64,000 nt of DNA from Mariniphaga sp. (GCA_024636975.1 JAGXGA010000055.1:124001-188000); one strand, 5' to 3'; shown: positions 18,601 to 26,429, counted from the stretch's first letter. Translations and numbers: made by a program. Notes: generated from the sequence alone by a model not told the origin.

Positions 18601-20274
18601 TTGGTATCCTTTTGGATCAGTATCATACCCATCAAACCCATCCACTTTAGCCAAAATATTAAACCGGGCTTCCGTTTCGGGATTGAATTTCACCCACACC
18701 TCTGCAGTCATTGCCGAATCGAATACAATACTTTCAGAGGAAGGAACAACGACCAGTTCAGCCTGTCTGGAATTTTTCAGGTCTTCAACATAAAAAGCTT
18801 TGTTTACATCACCCGGCTGAGGTTGTGCTTTTACATTCCGGTAAAAAATATCCTGCTCGGTACCATCCCGCCAACGGGCCTGTGTAACCCAATGCATGCT
18901 GCCTGCCTCATCCATTATCATCCAGGAATTCATAAAACTGTGAGACATATTTATGATATTACTTTCGAGGAAAGGTGCCAGGGAAATGCTTCCGGAAAAT
19001 TCCCGCCCACCGTCATCCGATTTAATGGAAAACAGCCAGTTTCCTGTTAAATAAAGTGTTTTACCCGTTTCATCCGTTGGATCAATGGTAATAGCCGGTA
19101 AAGATGCCTTGCCAACATGATAAATATCGGGATTCATTACCCTTTGTGGTTCAGAAAAAGTACTTCCATTATCATTGGAATATTTAAAATAAAACCTGTT
19201 GCCGGGATTATTATTTTGAGGATAAGAAGAAGCAGCAAGCAGGTATACATTTCCATTTTTGGCTGCAACGGTTTCACTGCCATCCTGCAGGCTTTCGGGC
19301 ATAAGCTGTCCAATGTCCAGGGCCGGATCAAAAGAGCTTCCGTTGTTAGTCGAGCGCACATTAAAACACGTGTATTTATCACCTGATTCATAACCGGTAA
19401 AAACTATATGAATATTATTTCCGGATACGGCTATTTTTGAAACGTAGTGGTCGCCCTGAAAACTCTGACAGCGTTCTCTTTCTCCTGAATCGGTAGTATA
19501 TGGAACGGATATTTTGCTGGTAGTAAAGTTTGTACCATCTTGTGAAACAGATGCCCATACTTTCCCCGAACTTAATCCATACATGTAATACGCATAACCA
19601 TACAAGACGACAATTTTCCCACCATCATAGTATAAATCAGATACGTATGAACTTTCATCCGAAAGCTTGGTCTCAGAAAAAGAGGTTCCGTTATTGTTTG
19701 AATACATTAACCAGGAACCTTTTTTATCGCCGGTTCCCTGGTATGCTACCACAACTTTTCCGTCGACAGCTTTTATAAAACTGTTTTCAATTGCTTTATA
19801 ACCACCAGCAGTAGAGGCAATAATGCGTTCAGTTTCAAAGGAGGAACCACCATTTAATGAACGGAAATAATGGACCTTTCCTGTGCCATTATTATCATAA
19901 TCATAATCAGCAGCACAAATATGCACAATATCCCCGTCTGTTGCCAAACGTCTGCTATCTGCCTGTGTGGCATAACTTCTGTTCTTAAATGTCATAATCA
20001 ACCTGGCTGATTCCCAGGTTTGACCCAAATCAGTGGACCGGCGGTAATAAAGATTAGCTTCATTATTAGCTACACTTTGTACCCATATAATATGCAGATT
20101 ATTCCCTGAAACTGCCATTTCAGGTACTTTATCATCATAACCGGGACCTTCTGATCCCTCGGAAAGATTAATCAAATAATCTGAAAGATCAGGATTTACA
20201 GAGTATACATTATTGGGAAGAAATGCGAATACGCAATAAATAAGAAGATAAAGGCTTTTGATTATTGTTGACAT
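15688..20274 (-). CDS. Giant T9SS-secreted sialidase-like / LamG / PKD protein
   Basis: This 1528-residue exported protein starts with a signal peptide. Its first approximately 470 residues carry many BNR/Asp-box-like repeats (STDLGQTW, SLNGGSSF, SNNNGTSF, STNNGSSF, SNDNGSTF, SDDGGREF), so that part is a propeller. A LamG/concanavalin-like domain follows (about 490-670; AMTAEVWVKFNP, WYKDARFYLDDIRLWDRAL), then a PKD domain (WHWNFDDGT ... YTVTLLAKNA), long repeat-type regions, and a T9SS type A C-terminal sorting domain (FTVFPNPVRNNLHL ... PPGNYFLRLVLGGKVVTRKVIVQ). I do not see a complete RIP/Arg-triad set, so the propeller may bind rather than cleave. It is probably surface-attached and works with the sialidase encoded next. 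Confidence 0.85.
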   Translation of the reverse strand: MSTIIKSLYLLIYCVFAFLPNNVYSVNPDLSDYLINLSEGSEGPGYDDKVPEMAVSGNNLHIIWVQSVANNEANLYYRRSTDLGQTWESARLIMTFKNRSYATQADSRRLATDGDIVHICAADYDYDNNGTGKVHYFRSLNGGSSFETERIIASTAGGYKAIENSFIKAVDGKVVVAYQGTGDKKGSWLMYSNNNGTSFSETKLSDESSYVSDLYYDGGKIVVLYGYAYYMYGLSSGKVWASVSQDGTNFTTSKISVPYTTDSGERERCQSFQGDHYVSKIAVSGNNIHIVFTGYESGDKYTCFNVRSTNNGSSFDPALDIGQLMPESLQDGSETVAAKNGNVYLLAASSYPQNNNPGNRFYFKYSNDNGSTFSEPQRVMNPDIYHVGKASLPAITIDPTDETGKTLYLTGNWLFSIKSDDGGREFSGSISLAPFLESNIINMSHSFMNSWMIMDEAGSMHWVTQARWRDGTEQDIFYRNVKAQPQPGDVNKAFYVEDLKNSRQAELVVVPSSESIVFDSAMTAEVWVKFNPETEARFNILAKVDGFDGYDTDPKGYQIGFRQDKGEIYVNAGLQTDKDAVVNWGQIDLNDNLWHHIAFTYDAHGGLNNFKLYVNGLLHQEKTLTGAIVKEDGMLMIGSRQMGDSWYKDARFYLDDIRLWDRALSHDEILQNQTRTFIGDEQNLMLFLNFDDTFKDISGNGNDGIPVYRGTLLESDFNPPVAGFEMYKLTNEVSFNSKTENAASWHWNFDDGTISGLGNPKHVFSKPGEYTVTLLAKNATTVTGTAGNVTIEGLDKVEPAKAGNAGFVTIVVYGGDLAPEGTEFMLRKDGEEITGDELWSPGPGQLGGRFLMTDAVMGIYDVVVRNNGEETLLENAFTVVGATIPEPWVSVSGRGMVLFNMWQSYTINYGNKGNVDALGVPINIVISDYPELEVEFIDFIVEPNDYIKSNTPEIAELMDTMYVVVEDYFGPGLHARFYPLYAPLVEANSSHSIRLRIKSPDDFFIETWTHDPFFETQTDVNKSAAEKSDDWPDEKTKLNACIALSSMHAASSVAMDALGMVLPVDCVYDFATFAFNPWDAAKPKHDQHAALQNWGYSLASAAISCVGDLSPIKAVKIGIKIAAIVNNMYQGYLAHQDCLNAFDPRYKNRKGVNAVSSFDPNEMVGPAGFGENNYIAGYSMMPYTILFENKKEATAPAHVVIITDTLDLSVFNVSEFSFSSFGWGDTLFSPPGIGLTEFSMDIDLRPEKELITRVSAKSDTLTGIVKWEFLSLNPESMELEEDPFLGFLPPNITSPEGDGFVSFFVALRKELKTNNEILNRAAIVFDANEPIITNQYRNTLDLLAPQSNVTPLDPTTENQFVVEWSGNDEGSGIGGYTVFVLKNDTLLYPWLINTQDITAEFVGEEGSVYKFYSIATDNVSHREPDTGEFDAQTTITVDVVEFEKMKEEFTVFPNPVRNNLHLNFSSAPCGMYVVELIDFNGAVKFSQLCQDLQLKSGIDIKVAHFPPGNYFLRLVLGGKVVTRKVIVQ

Positions 20275-20330
20275 TCTCAGGTAATTTTAATGATGAAATC
20301 ATAAAACTACCTATATCGATTTAAAACTTA

Positions 20331-20382
20331 TTTTCAAATCGTACATTCCGTTTTCAAATCGTACATAAAATTTCAAATACTA
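20331..20382. promoter_or_regulatory. 20-bp-spaced direct repeats upstream of the giant sialidase-like gene
   Basis: TTTTCAAATCGTACAT occurs exactly at 20331-20346 and 20351-20366, and a partial third copy (TTTCAAATACTA) begins at 20371. The period is 20 bp, about two helical turns, so all copies face the same side of the DNA. They lie 57-108 bp upstream of the ATG at 20274 (minus strand). Regularly spaced direct repeats of this type are used by LytTR-class regulators, one of which is encoded at 10055-10921. The repeats are seen directly; the regulator is inference. Confidence 0.55.
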
Positions 20383-20580
20383 ATTTGAACCGCAATTTTC
20401 CCGCTCGTACTTCTCCATCTGACGGGTAATTACGAGCAGTTCCTTAAGGTCGTCATCCGTTTTTTGCGTTTCACATAGGCTTATAAAACGCAACAGGGCA
20501 TCGCGATAATCGTCCTCAGTGTGTATTTCCAAAATTCTTTGCATATCATCAGTGTGCATCAAGCCAGTTTTTTGCGTCAT
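20380..20580 (-). CDS. Small acidic protein overlapping polA
   Basis: This 66-codon frame overlaps the end of polA by 32 bp; internal ATGs at codons 8 and 13 allow a shorter start, the latter just past the polA stop. MQRILEIHTEDDYRDALLRF and a following acidic amphipathic stretch ending ITRQMEKYERENC recall the N-terminal helical region of HigA-type antitoxins (TEADYEAAL...LVEAYE), but no helix-turn-helix follows. It could be a small translationally coupled protein or a truncated relative. Its function is unknown, and no strong ribosome binding site is visible. Confidence 0.45.
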   Translation of the reverse strand: MTQKTGLMHTDDMQRILEIHTEDDYRDALLRFISLCETQKTDDDLKELLVITRQMEKYERENCGSN

Positions 20581-23320
20581 TCATTTCAACTGTTAGCGGA
20601 ACATCCAGTTCAACAGCATGTTCCATTTCCTTTTTCACAATCTCTTTCACTCTTTCCAGTTCGGGTATGAATACATCAAAATTCAGTTCATCGTGCACCT
20701 GAAGTATCATTTTCGACTTTAGATTTTCATTTTTGAACTTCTCATAGATGTTAATCATTGCCACTTTAATGATATCGGCAGCTGATCCCTGGATTGGTGC
20801 ATTTATGGCATTTCTTTCAGCCATCCCACGTACCATCGCGTTTGCAGAACCGATGTCATTTAAATAACGTTTCCGTCCTTTAATTGTTTGCACGAATCCG
20901 TTCTTTCTGGCCAATTCTATTTGATTGTCCATGAATGCTTTAATTTTTGGAAAATTTTCGAAGTATCCGTCAATTAATTCCTTTGATTCCGAGCGTGGGA
21001 TATTCAGCCTTTGCGACAAGCCAAAAGCCGAAATACCGTAGATGATTCCGAAGTTTGCTGTTTTGGCCTTTCGCCGCATATCGGAAGTAACTTCGTTTTC
21101 AGGCACCTTGAATACTTTAGCTGCAGTAATGGAGTGAATATCCTTATTTTCCTTAAAAGCTTTCATCATTTCTTCATCCTGGCTCAGGGCGGCCATAATT
21201 CGCAATTCGATCTGCGAGTAGTCGGCCGACAGGAATAAATGTTCCTCATCGGAAGGAATAAAGGCGCGGCGTATTTCCCGGCCGCTTTCATCGCGGATGG
21301 GAATGTTCTGAATGTTCGGGTTAACCGAACTTAACCTTCCGGTAGCGGTTATTGCCTGGTTAAAGGATGTATGAAGCTTGCCCGATTTTTTGTTAATCAG
21401 CAAAGGCAATGCTTCAACATATGTCGAAAGAAGTTTTTTCAACCCCCTGTATTCAAGAATTTTATTTATTATGGGGTGCCGGTCGGCCAGTTTTACAAGC
21501 ACATCCTCCGATGTCGAGTACTGCTTTGTTTTGGTTTTGCGGACATTTGTATCGATGGCCAGCTTCTCAAACAGAATGGGCCCCATTTGTTTTGGAGATG
21601 AAATATTGAATTCTTCTCCGGCCAGCTCAAAGATTTCTTTTTCTATCCGGATAATCTGAACCCTGAGTGTTTTTGCATACTCCTTCAGAACTTCTGCATC
21701 GAGCTTTACCCCGGCCTGTTCCATATGTACCAAAACCTGCACCAGGGGCATTTCCACTTCTTCAAATAGAGGACGCATTTCAAATTTTTCCAGTTCTACG
21801 TCCAGCACAGCCTTAAGCTGAAGGGTCAGATCGGCATCCTCACATGCGTAGTCGCACAACTTCTCAACGGGCACTGAGCGCATTGTCAGCTGGCTGTTGC
21901 CTTTTTTGCCGATAAGGCTTTCAGTAGTCAGCTTTTCGTAGTTCAGATACACACTGCACAGGTGATCGAGGTTGTGTTTTTGTTCCGGCTGTATCAGGTA
22001 ATGGGCCAGCATGGTATCGTAAAATCTGCCTTTCACTTCGATGCCGTAGTTATCGAGTACAAGCAGGTCGTACTTCATGTTTTGCCCGATCTTCACTACA
22101 TTCTCATCGGCAAATACTTCCCTGAACTCTTCCAATATCTTTTTTGCTTCGTCACGGTTAGAAGGAAGCGTAACACAATAGGCCTCATGTTTTCTAAAAG
22201 CGAACGACAGTGCAACGATATCGCAGGTGTGGGTATCGAGGCCTGTGGTTTCGGTATCGAAACAAAAGGCATCGCTGACCGACAGTTCAGCCCTCAGACT
22301 GGCACGCTGCATTTCGTTTTCAACCAGGTAATACTGATGAGGCACCGTATCAATGGTTAGTTTTGTGGAAACAGCCGCCTGTACGGCAATATCATCACCA
22401 AAGAGCGATTGCTGAACGGCGCCAGTTGGCTTAACTTCTTCCAGGTTGAGCCGTTTGGTAAGCGTCCTGAATTCGAGGTCATCGAATACCGCTTTCAGAG
22501 CCTCTTTATTTATCTCCTCCCTGATAAGTTTTTCCTTGTCAAATTCTATTGGTACATCCTGAATAATGGTAACCAGTTTTTTCGAAAGCATAACCAGTTC
22601 CCTGTTCTCAATCAGGTTATCCTTAAGCTTCCCTTTAATTTTATCGAGGTTTTCATAAATCCCCTCAATGCTCCCGAAATCGGTTATCAGCTTTTGGGCC
22701 GTTTTAGGCCCCACACCCGGACAGCCGGGGATGTTGTCGGAGGCATCACCCATCAGTCCCAGCAAGTCGATCATTTGCCCTGTATTCTCAATGCAAAAGT
22801 TCTCCTTCACCTCTTCGGGACCCCATATTTCAGCAACACCGCCCTGTTTGGCCGGCTTGTACATCCGTACATTGGGCTCCACCAGCTGGGCATAATCCTT
22901 ATCGGGGGTCATCATAAAAATGTCGAAGCCCTCTGATTTGGCTTTTTGAGCAAGGGTGCCTATTACATCATCGGCTTCGAAACCTGCCATTTCAATTATA
23001 GGGATGTTGAAAGCCTCGATGATGTTACGGATATAGGGGATTGACCTGCGCAAATCCTCCGGCATAGCTTCCCGGGTGGCTTTGTATTCCTTATACATGT
23101 CGTGCCGGAAGGTAGGCGCCGACACATCGAAAACCACACCGATGTAATGTGGGTTTTCGGCCTCCAGCAATTGCACCAGCGAATTTGTAAACCCCAGCAT
23201 AGCTGAGGTGTTAACTCCTTTGGAGTTAAACTGCGGATTACGGATGAAGGCGTAATAGCTGCGATAAATCAGCGCGTAAGCATCGAGCAAAAACAATTTC
23301 TTCAGGCTGTTTTCTGACAT
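20549..23320 (-). CDS. polA: DNA polymerase I
   Basis: This 923-residue repair and replication polymerase removes primers and fills gaps. Three domains are intact. The 5' nuclease (about 1-300) has FEADDVIGTLA and LMGDASDNIPGCPGVGPKTA. The 3'-5' exonuclease (about 330-530) keeps its catalytic acids (FDTETTGLDTHT; YDTMLAHYL). The polymerase domain (about 560-923) has motif A (SADYSQIELRIMA), motif B (RRKAKTANFGIIYG) and motif C (QVHDELNFDV). A proofreading-competent PolI is usual in Bacteroidota. It is divergent from trpS, with 290 bp between them. Confidence 0.97.
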   Translation of the reverse strand: MSENSLKKLFLLDAYALIYRSYYAFIRNPQFNSKGVNTSAMLGFTNSLVQLLEAENPHYIGVVFDVSAPTFRHDMYKEYKATREAMPEDLRRSIPYIRNIIEAFNIPIIEMAGFEADDVIGTLAQKAKSEGFDIFMMTPDKDYAQLVEPNVRMYKPAKQGGVAEIWGPEEVKENFCIENTGQMIDLLGLMGDASDNIPGCPGVGPKTAQKLITDFGSIEGIYENLDKIKGKLKDNLIENRELVMLSKKLVTIIQDVPIEFDKEKLIREEINKEALKAVFDDLEFRTLTKRLNLEEVKPTGAVQQSLFGDDIAVQAAVSTKLTIDTVPHQYYLVENEMQRASLRAELSVSDAFCFDTETTGLDTHTCDIVALSFAFRKHEAYCVTLPSNRDEAKKILEEFREVFADENVVKIGQNMKYDLLVLDNYGIEVKGRFYDTMLAHYLIQPEQKHNLDHLCSVYLNYEKLTTESLIGKKGNSQLTMRSVPVEKLCDYACEDADLTLQLKAVLDVELEKFEMRPLFEEVEMPLVQVLVHMEQAGVKLDAEVLKEYAKTLRVQIIRIEKEIFELAGEEFNISSPKQMGPILFEKLAIDTNVRKTKTKQYSTSEDVLVKLADRHPIINKILEYRGLKKLLSTYVEALPLLINKKSGKLHTSFNQAITATGRLSSVNPNIQNIPIRDESGREIRRAFIPSDEEHLFLSADYSQIELRIMAALSQDEEMMKAFKENKDIHSITAAKVFKVPENEVTSDMRRKAKTANFGIIYGISAFGLSQRLNIPRSESKELIDGYFENFPKIKAFMDNQIELARKNGFVQTIKGRKRYLNDIGSANAMVRGMAERNAINAPIQGSAADIIKVAMINIYEKFKNENLKSKMILQVHDELNFDVFIPELERVKEIVKKEMEHAVELDVPLTVEMNDAKNWLDAH

Positions 23321-23610
23321 AGTGTTTTAATATTTTACCTTCAGGCTCATTAGAGGCAGAACCATATTTACTCTGCTTTACAGGTGAAATTCCAAATGAC
23401 TGAACTCTGATGGTGCTTTTAAAATGAACAAATTTATAAAAAAAGCATTCCCAAAGCCTAACATTATTCAGCCTGTTGTTACAAAAACAAATACTGCCGG
23501 CACTTTTTATATCCTGCAATTCTGATTTCAATTCAGTTACCTGCCTGTATCTGTCCTGTTTCATCGTCTTTTTTTCTATTTTTACGGCCTGAAAAATTCA
23601 GGAAACTAAT

Positions 23611-24612
23611 ATGAAGAAACTTACAGTTCTTAGCGGAATACGGCCAACCGGCTATTTACACCTCGGAAATTACTTTGGGGCAGTGCGGAATTTTATACGG
23701 ATGCAGGAAGATTTTAACTGCTTCTTTTTTATTGCCGACATCCATTCGCTTACCACCCATCCCACTCCTGAGAACCTGCAGGCAGGTGTAAAGCAGGTGC
23801 TGGCCGAATATTTAGCCTGCGGCATCGATCCTGAAAAAGCCACCATTTACATTCAGAGCGATGTGCCGGAAGTGACTGAACTGTATACCATCCTGAATAT
23901 GAATGCATACCTGGGCGAGCTGGAGCGTACCACCTCGTTTAAGGATAAGGCACGCCAGCAGCCCGACAACGTAAATGCAGGGCTCCTCACCTACCCTGTT
24001 TTGATGGCGGCCGACATCATCATTCACAAAGCCAATTTTGTGCCCGTAGGGAAAGATCAGGAACAAAACCTGGAGATGGCCCGCAAATTTGCAAAACGGT
24101 TCAACCACATGTACGGTAAAAAAGTCTTCCCGACACCGAAACCTTACACTTTCGACGGGAAAGATATGATAAAGGTTCCCGGACTTGACGGCAGCGGGAA
24201 GATGGGCAAATCGGAAGGGAATGCCATTAATTTATACGAAGACCCAAAATCAATCCGTAAGAAAGTAATGCGGGCAGTAACCGACTCAGGCCCCACAGAG
24301 ATGAACCAGGACAAGCCGGAACCTATCCGCAACCTGTTCACCCTGATGGAAATTGTATCAGAGCCTTCTACTGTAGCCCATTTCAACGAATTGTACAACA
24401 AGTGTGAAATCCGGTATGGCGATTTGAAAAAACAACTGGCAGAGGATATTATCTCCTACACCTCTCCCATCCGCGACCGGATCATTGACATTTTGGAGAA
24501 TGATGCGTATCTTGCAAAGGTAGCCCGGATGGGTGCTGAAAAAGCACGCGAATCGGCTTCAAAAACGCTTGCAGAAGTAAAAGAAACAGTTGGATTTAGA
24601 AAGTTGTTTTAA
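23611..24612 (+). CDS. trpS: Tryptophanyl-tRNA synthetase
   Basis: This 333-residue class I aminoacyl-tRNA synthetase charges tRNA-Trp. The HIGH-type motif appears as TGYLHLGNYFGA near residue 13. KMSKS is represented by KMGKS near residue 198, inside GLDGSGKMGKSEGN. The AIDQ-type loop is PVGKDQEQNLEMARKFA. Length is normal. The upstream gap of 290 bp shared with divergent polA has a TATTTTTAC element (23577-23585) 25 bp before the ATG that may be its -7 region. A strong terminator follows at 24640. Confidence 0.97.
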   Translation: MKKLTVLSGIRPTGYLHLGNYFGAVRNFIRMQEDFNCFFFIADIHSLTTHPTPENLQAGVKQVLAEYLACGIDPEKATIYIQSDVPEVTELYTILNMNAYLGELERTTSFKDKARQQPDNVNAGLLTYPVLMAADIIIHKANFVPVGKDQEQNLEMARKFAKRFNHMYGKKVFPTPKPYTFDGKDMIKVPGLDGSGKMGKSEGNAINLYEDPKSIRKKVMRAVTDSGPTEMNQDKPEPIRNLFTLMEIVSEPSTVAHFNELYNKCEIRYGDLKKQLAEDIISYTSPIRDRIIDILENDAYLAKVARMGAEKARESASKTLAEVKETVGFRKLF

Positions 24613-24639
24613 TACAACATATACCCTGGGTTCATTGGT

Positions 24640-24664
24640 GCCGGGCTGTTGCCCGGCTTTTTTT
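24640..24664 (+). terminator. Rho-independent terminator of trpS
   Basis: GCCGGGC-TGTT-GCCCGGC followed by seven T residues is a perfect 7-bp GC stem with a tetraloop. It lies 27 bp past the trpS stop. Confidence 0.9.
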
Positions 24665-24693
24665 GTTGCATCTATAGGCTAATCCAGGACTTA

Positions 24694-25020
24694 TCATGGA
24701 ATTAACTTTATAAGTTCAAGAATTTCTTTATCCGAAAGATTTTCAAGCTCAGACTTATCGTAAATTGTAAGAAGATAAACGATATCGTTCTTAAAAACAA
24801 GATGGGTAATAATCCTTGCTCCGCCCGATTTGCCTTTACCTTTACTTGCAATTGCCAGGCGTATTTTATAACAGTTGTAGCCAATTGAAGTTCCTTTTGT
24901 GGGTTCTTCTTTAAGTTCCTGAATAAGCGCTTGAATTTCCTTTTTGAGCGATGGGAATTTTTTCATCAGGCGTTTAGCCTGTCGTTCAAAAACATAAATT
25001 GTTTTAACATTAAAGCTCAT
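24694..25020 (-). CDS. RelE/ParE-type toxin
   Basis: This 108-residue basic protein begins FNVKTIYVFERQAKRLMKKF, the usual N-terminal helix-hairpin of RelE/ParE-superfamily toxins, and has a central GYNCYKIRLAIASKGKGKSG and a final IVYLLTIYDKSELENLSDKEI. The KIR...GGARIITHLV segment is the beta-sheet core of the RelE-type fold found in many Bacteroidota toxins annotated as mRNA interferases or cytotoxic translational repressors. Its start overlaps the end of the upstream antitoxin gene by 11 bp, as expected for a two-gene module. Whether the target is mRNA or gyrase cannot be told. Confidence 0.8.
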   Translation of the reverse strand: MSFNVKTIYVFERQAKRLMKKFPSLKKEIQALIQELKEEPTKGTSIGYNCYKIRLAIASKGKGKSGGARIITHLVFKNDIVYLLTIYDKSELENLSDKEILELIKLIP

Positions 25021-25231
25021 TTAGAAAATCTTCGGCGTTACGGGCTCGTGCTTTTCCCTCTTTAATAAGCTTCATTTCTTCAACAGCTTCAGCAAGTTCA
25101 GATAAGAATAGTTTTTTATTCCTTAAACGTCCCAGTTCTTCAAGGTCTTTTTGAATTTTTTCCCAATCTTTAACAGGAAGCTGGACGTAGCTTTTACGAC
25201 CTCCTGAATCTGTAATATACTGTATATCCAT
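25010..25231 (-). CDS. Antitoxin of the RelE/ParE-type module
   Basis: This is a 73-residue acidic/basic helical protein (MDIQYITDSGGRKSYVQLPV, then DWEKIQKDLEELGRL). The start resembles the DNA-binding beta-strand of small Phd/AbrB-like antitoxins, and the rest is a long helix that would wrap the toxin. It is upstream of and overlaps the RelE-type toxin gene, the standard order for type II modules with self-repression. The role is inferred mainly from position and size. Confidence 0.72.
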   Translation of the reverse strand: MDIQYITDSGGRKSYVQLPVKDWEKIQKDLEELGRLRNKKLFLSELAEAVEEMKLIKEGKARARNAEDFLNEL

Positions 25232-25282
25232 AACCTCAATATTCTTTATTAATGAAAAAATCTGGCTGAAATATAATCCCAG

Positions 25283-25525
25283 TTAGAGTCTATCAATTCT
25301 ATCTGCAGCCCAACCTTCACGGGAATTTTTAACATTTTCCTGAAAATCGTTGTACTGGGCATTGGAAAGGTTAAGTTTGCCTCTTAGCCTGGCAACTCCT
25401 TTATTCTTTGCTTTTTCTTCAAGTGGCAGGACAATAACTTCCACTTTATCAGCTTTAAAATCATTCGGTAACTGAATTTTTAATAAATGATTTTTTACAT
25501 TTAATATTTTCCGAAACACCTGCAT
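25283..25525 (-). CDS. Orphan antitoxin-like protein
   Basis: This 80-residue protein starts MQVFRKILNVKNHLLKIQLP and continues NDFKADKVEVIVLPLEEK, the pattern of short Bacteroidota antitoxin-like proteins that begin with an AbrB-style strand and end in a helix containing LSNAQYNDFQENVKNSREGW. No toxin gene directly follows; the next gene, 51 bp on, is another antitoxin. It is therefore either an orphan or shares a toxin. No other function is suggested by the sequence. Confidence 0.6.
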   Translation of the reverse strand: MQVFRKILNVKNHLLKIQLPNDFKADKVEVIVLPLEEKAKNKGVARLRGKLNLSNAQYNDFQENVKNSREGWAADRIDRL

Positions 25526-25577
25526 AGTTTATTTATTTAACTGTATATGTCCTTGTTAATTTTGTACCAGATATATA

Positions 25578-25796
25578 TCATTCCCATGAACTTCGTAAAT
25601 CGTTTAATTCCTTTTCAACTTCATCAAGCGATTGCTTTTGCATGGCCCCTTTATATTTGGTAGCCCATTCTACTGATTCTTTCTGCTGAGTGTTTTCTTT
25701 TCTTATACTTATAAGCTTCATAAGTTCCATATCCTGAATCAGCTTTATAGCCTTTTCATTTATTATATCTATAGTCAATGTCTTCATCCTGTTCAT
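25578..25796 (-). CDS. Small helical antitoxin-like protein
   Basis: This 72-residue protein (possible second start at codon 4, MKTLTIDIINEKAIKLIQDM) is predicted largely helical with a C-terminal SLDEVEKELNDLRSSWE. The beginning resembles many small Bacteroidota antitoxin-like proteins of the form MKTxTIxIxNEKAxKLLxDLE, found next to RelE- or PIN-type toxins. It opens a run of three minus-strand antitoxin-like genes ending in the RelE-type toxin. Specific pairing is unknown. Confidence 0.55.
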   Translation of the reverse strand: MNRMKTLTIDIINEKAIKLIQDMELMKLISIRKENTQQKESVEWATKYKGAMQKQSLDEVEKELNDLRSSWE

Positions 25797-26131
25797 ATTT
25801 TATTTAACGGCAATTTGTCTTATTTGATATTACATTCATCTAATGTCATTACCTAAAATATCTATTACAAAATTATTAAAAAAATCATCATATCAGTAAG
25901 TTGAAGAAGAATGTATCCAACTACACAACAGCAGCCATTTGAACGGGGCGGGATCCACAAATATAAGTTCCTTCCCGATATAATTTTAACTCAATTTATA
26001 CTTCTGTTCCATAAATGACGGTCTATTAAATATCTGTTTTTTTTGTATTAATATTCACATTCAAAAGCATATAATGGTTAATTTTATTGACTTATCTTAT
26101 TTTTAATATTTAATGTTATTTTGTTAAAACA
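25797..26131. other. AT-rich gap upstream of divergent small genes
   Basis: This 335-bp intergenic region lies between the minus-strand antitoxin-like gene at 25578 and the plus-strand DUF433 gene at 26132. It is AT-rich with no RNA gene, clear hairpin or repeat that I can see. It must hold both divergent promoters; a TATTTTG (26108-26121 region) precedes the DUF433 start but is one base short of consensus. Confidence 0.5.
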
Positions 26132-26368
26132 ATGGAAAAGCAATTCTTGAATAGAATTACGCTTAATCCGGATATCTGCCAGGGGAAGCCTACTGTCCGG
26201 AATACAAGGTATACAGTAGACCTGGTTCTTGAATTAATGTCGGCAGGCATGTCTGAAAACGATATTATTGATGATTACCCGGAACTTGAGTTAAATGATA
26301 TTAAAGCATGCCTTGCATTTGCTTCAAAATTATCAAAAGTTAAAACAGTACACCGGATTGTGCCATGA
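26132..26368 (+). CDS. DUF433 antitoxin
   Basis: This 78-residue protein matches the DUF433 signature: NRITLNPDICQGKPTVRNTR, then YTVDLVLELMSAGMSENDII and DDYPELELNDIKACLAFAS. It is a winged-helix protein usually paired with a DUF5615/PIN-like ribonuclease, as in VapBC-like modules. Here its stop overlaps an ATG (ATGA) that starts the expected toxin reading frame, but that frame ends after eight residues (see 26365-26391). The antitoxin is intact and now seems to be an orphan. Confidence 0.88.
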   Translation: MEKQFLNRITLNPDICQGKPTVRNTRYTVDLVLELMSAGMSENDIIDDYPELELNDIKACLAFASKLSKVKTVHRIVP

Positions 26369-26391
26369 ACCTTCTTGTAGATGCAAATTAA
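26365..26391 (+). pseudogene. Truncated PIN-like (DUF5615) toxin remnant
   Basis: Directly coupled to the DUF433 gene by an ATGA overlap, this frame encodes only MNLLVDAN before a TAA. DUF5615/PIN-like toxins start with exactly this kind of sequence (M-K/N-x-L-V/L-D-A/E-N, containing the first active-site Asp). The remainder of the gene is absent, and a GC-rich interspersed element begins about 40 bp later. The remnant is seen directly; deletion linked to the element is inference. Confidence 0.6.
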
Positions 26392-26429
26392 CATTTCAAT
26401 TATTGTTTTATAATCAACATTAAATAACC

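Noticed and set aside
18463-19050. 195-codon plus-strand frame
   Set aside because: It is a shadow of the 1528-residue minus-strand gene, whose domains and repeats are unambiguous.
16505-19375. CACGTG hexamers near 16513 and 19369 as parS
   Set aside because: Only the core hexamer matches; the flanks do not fit the parS palindrome.
23238-23564. 108-codon minus-strand frame upstream of polA
   Set aside because: It overlaps the polA start and the polA-trpS intergenic region, with no protein-like features.
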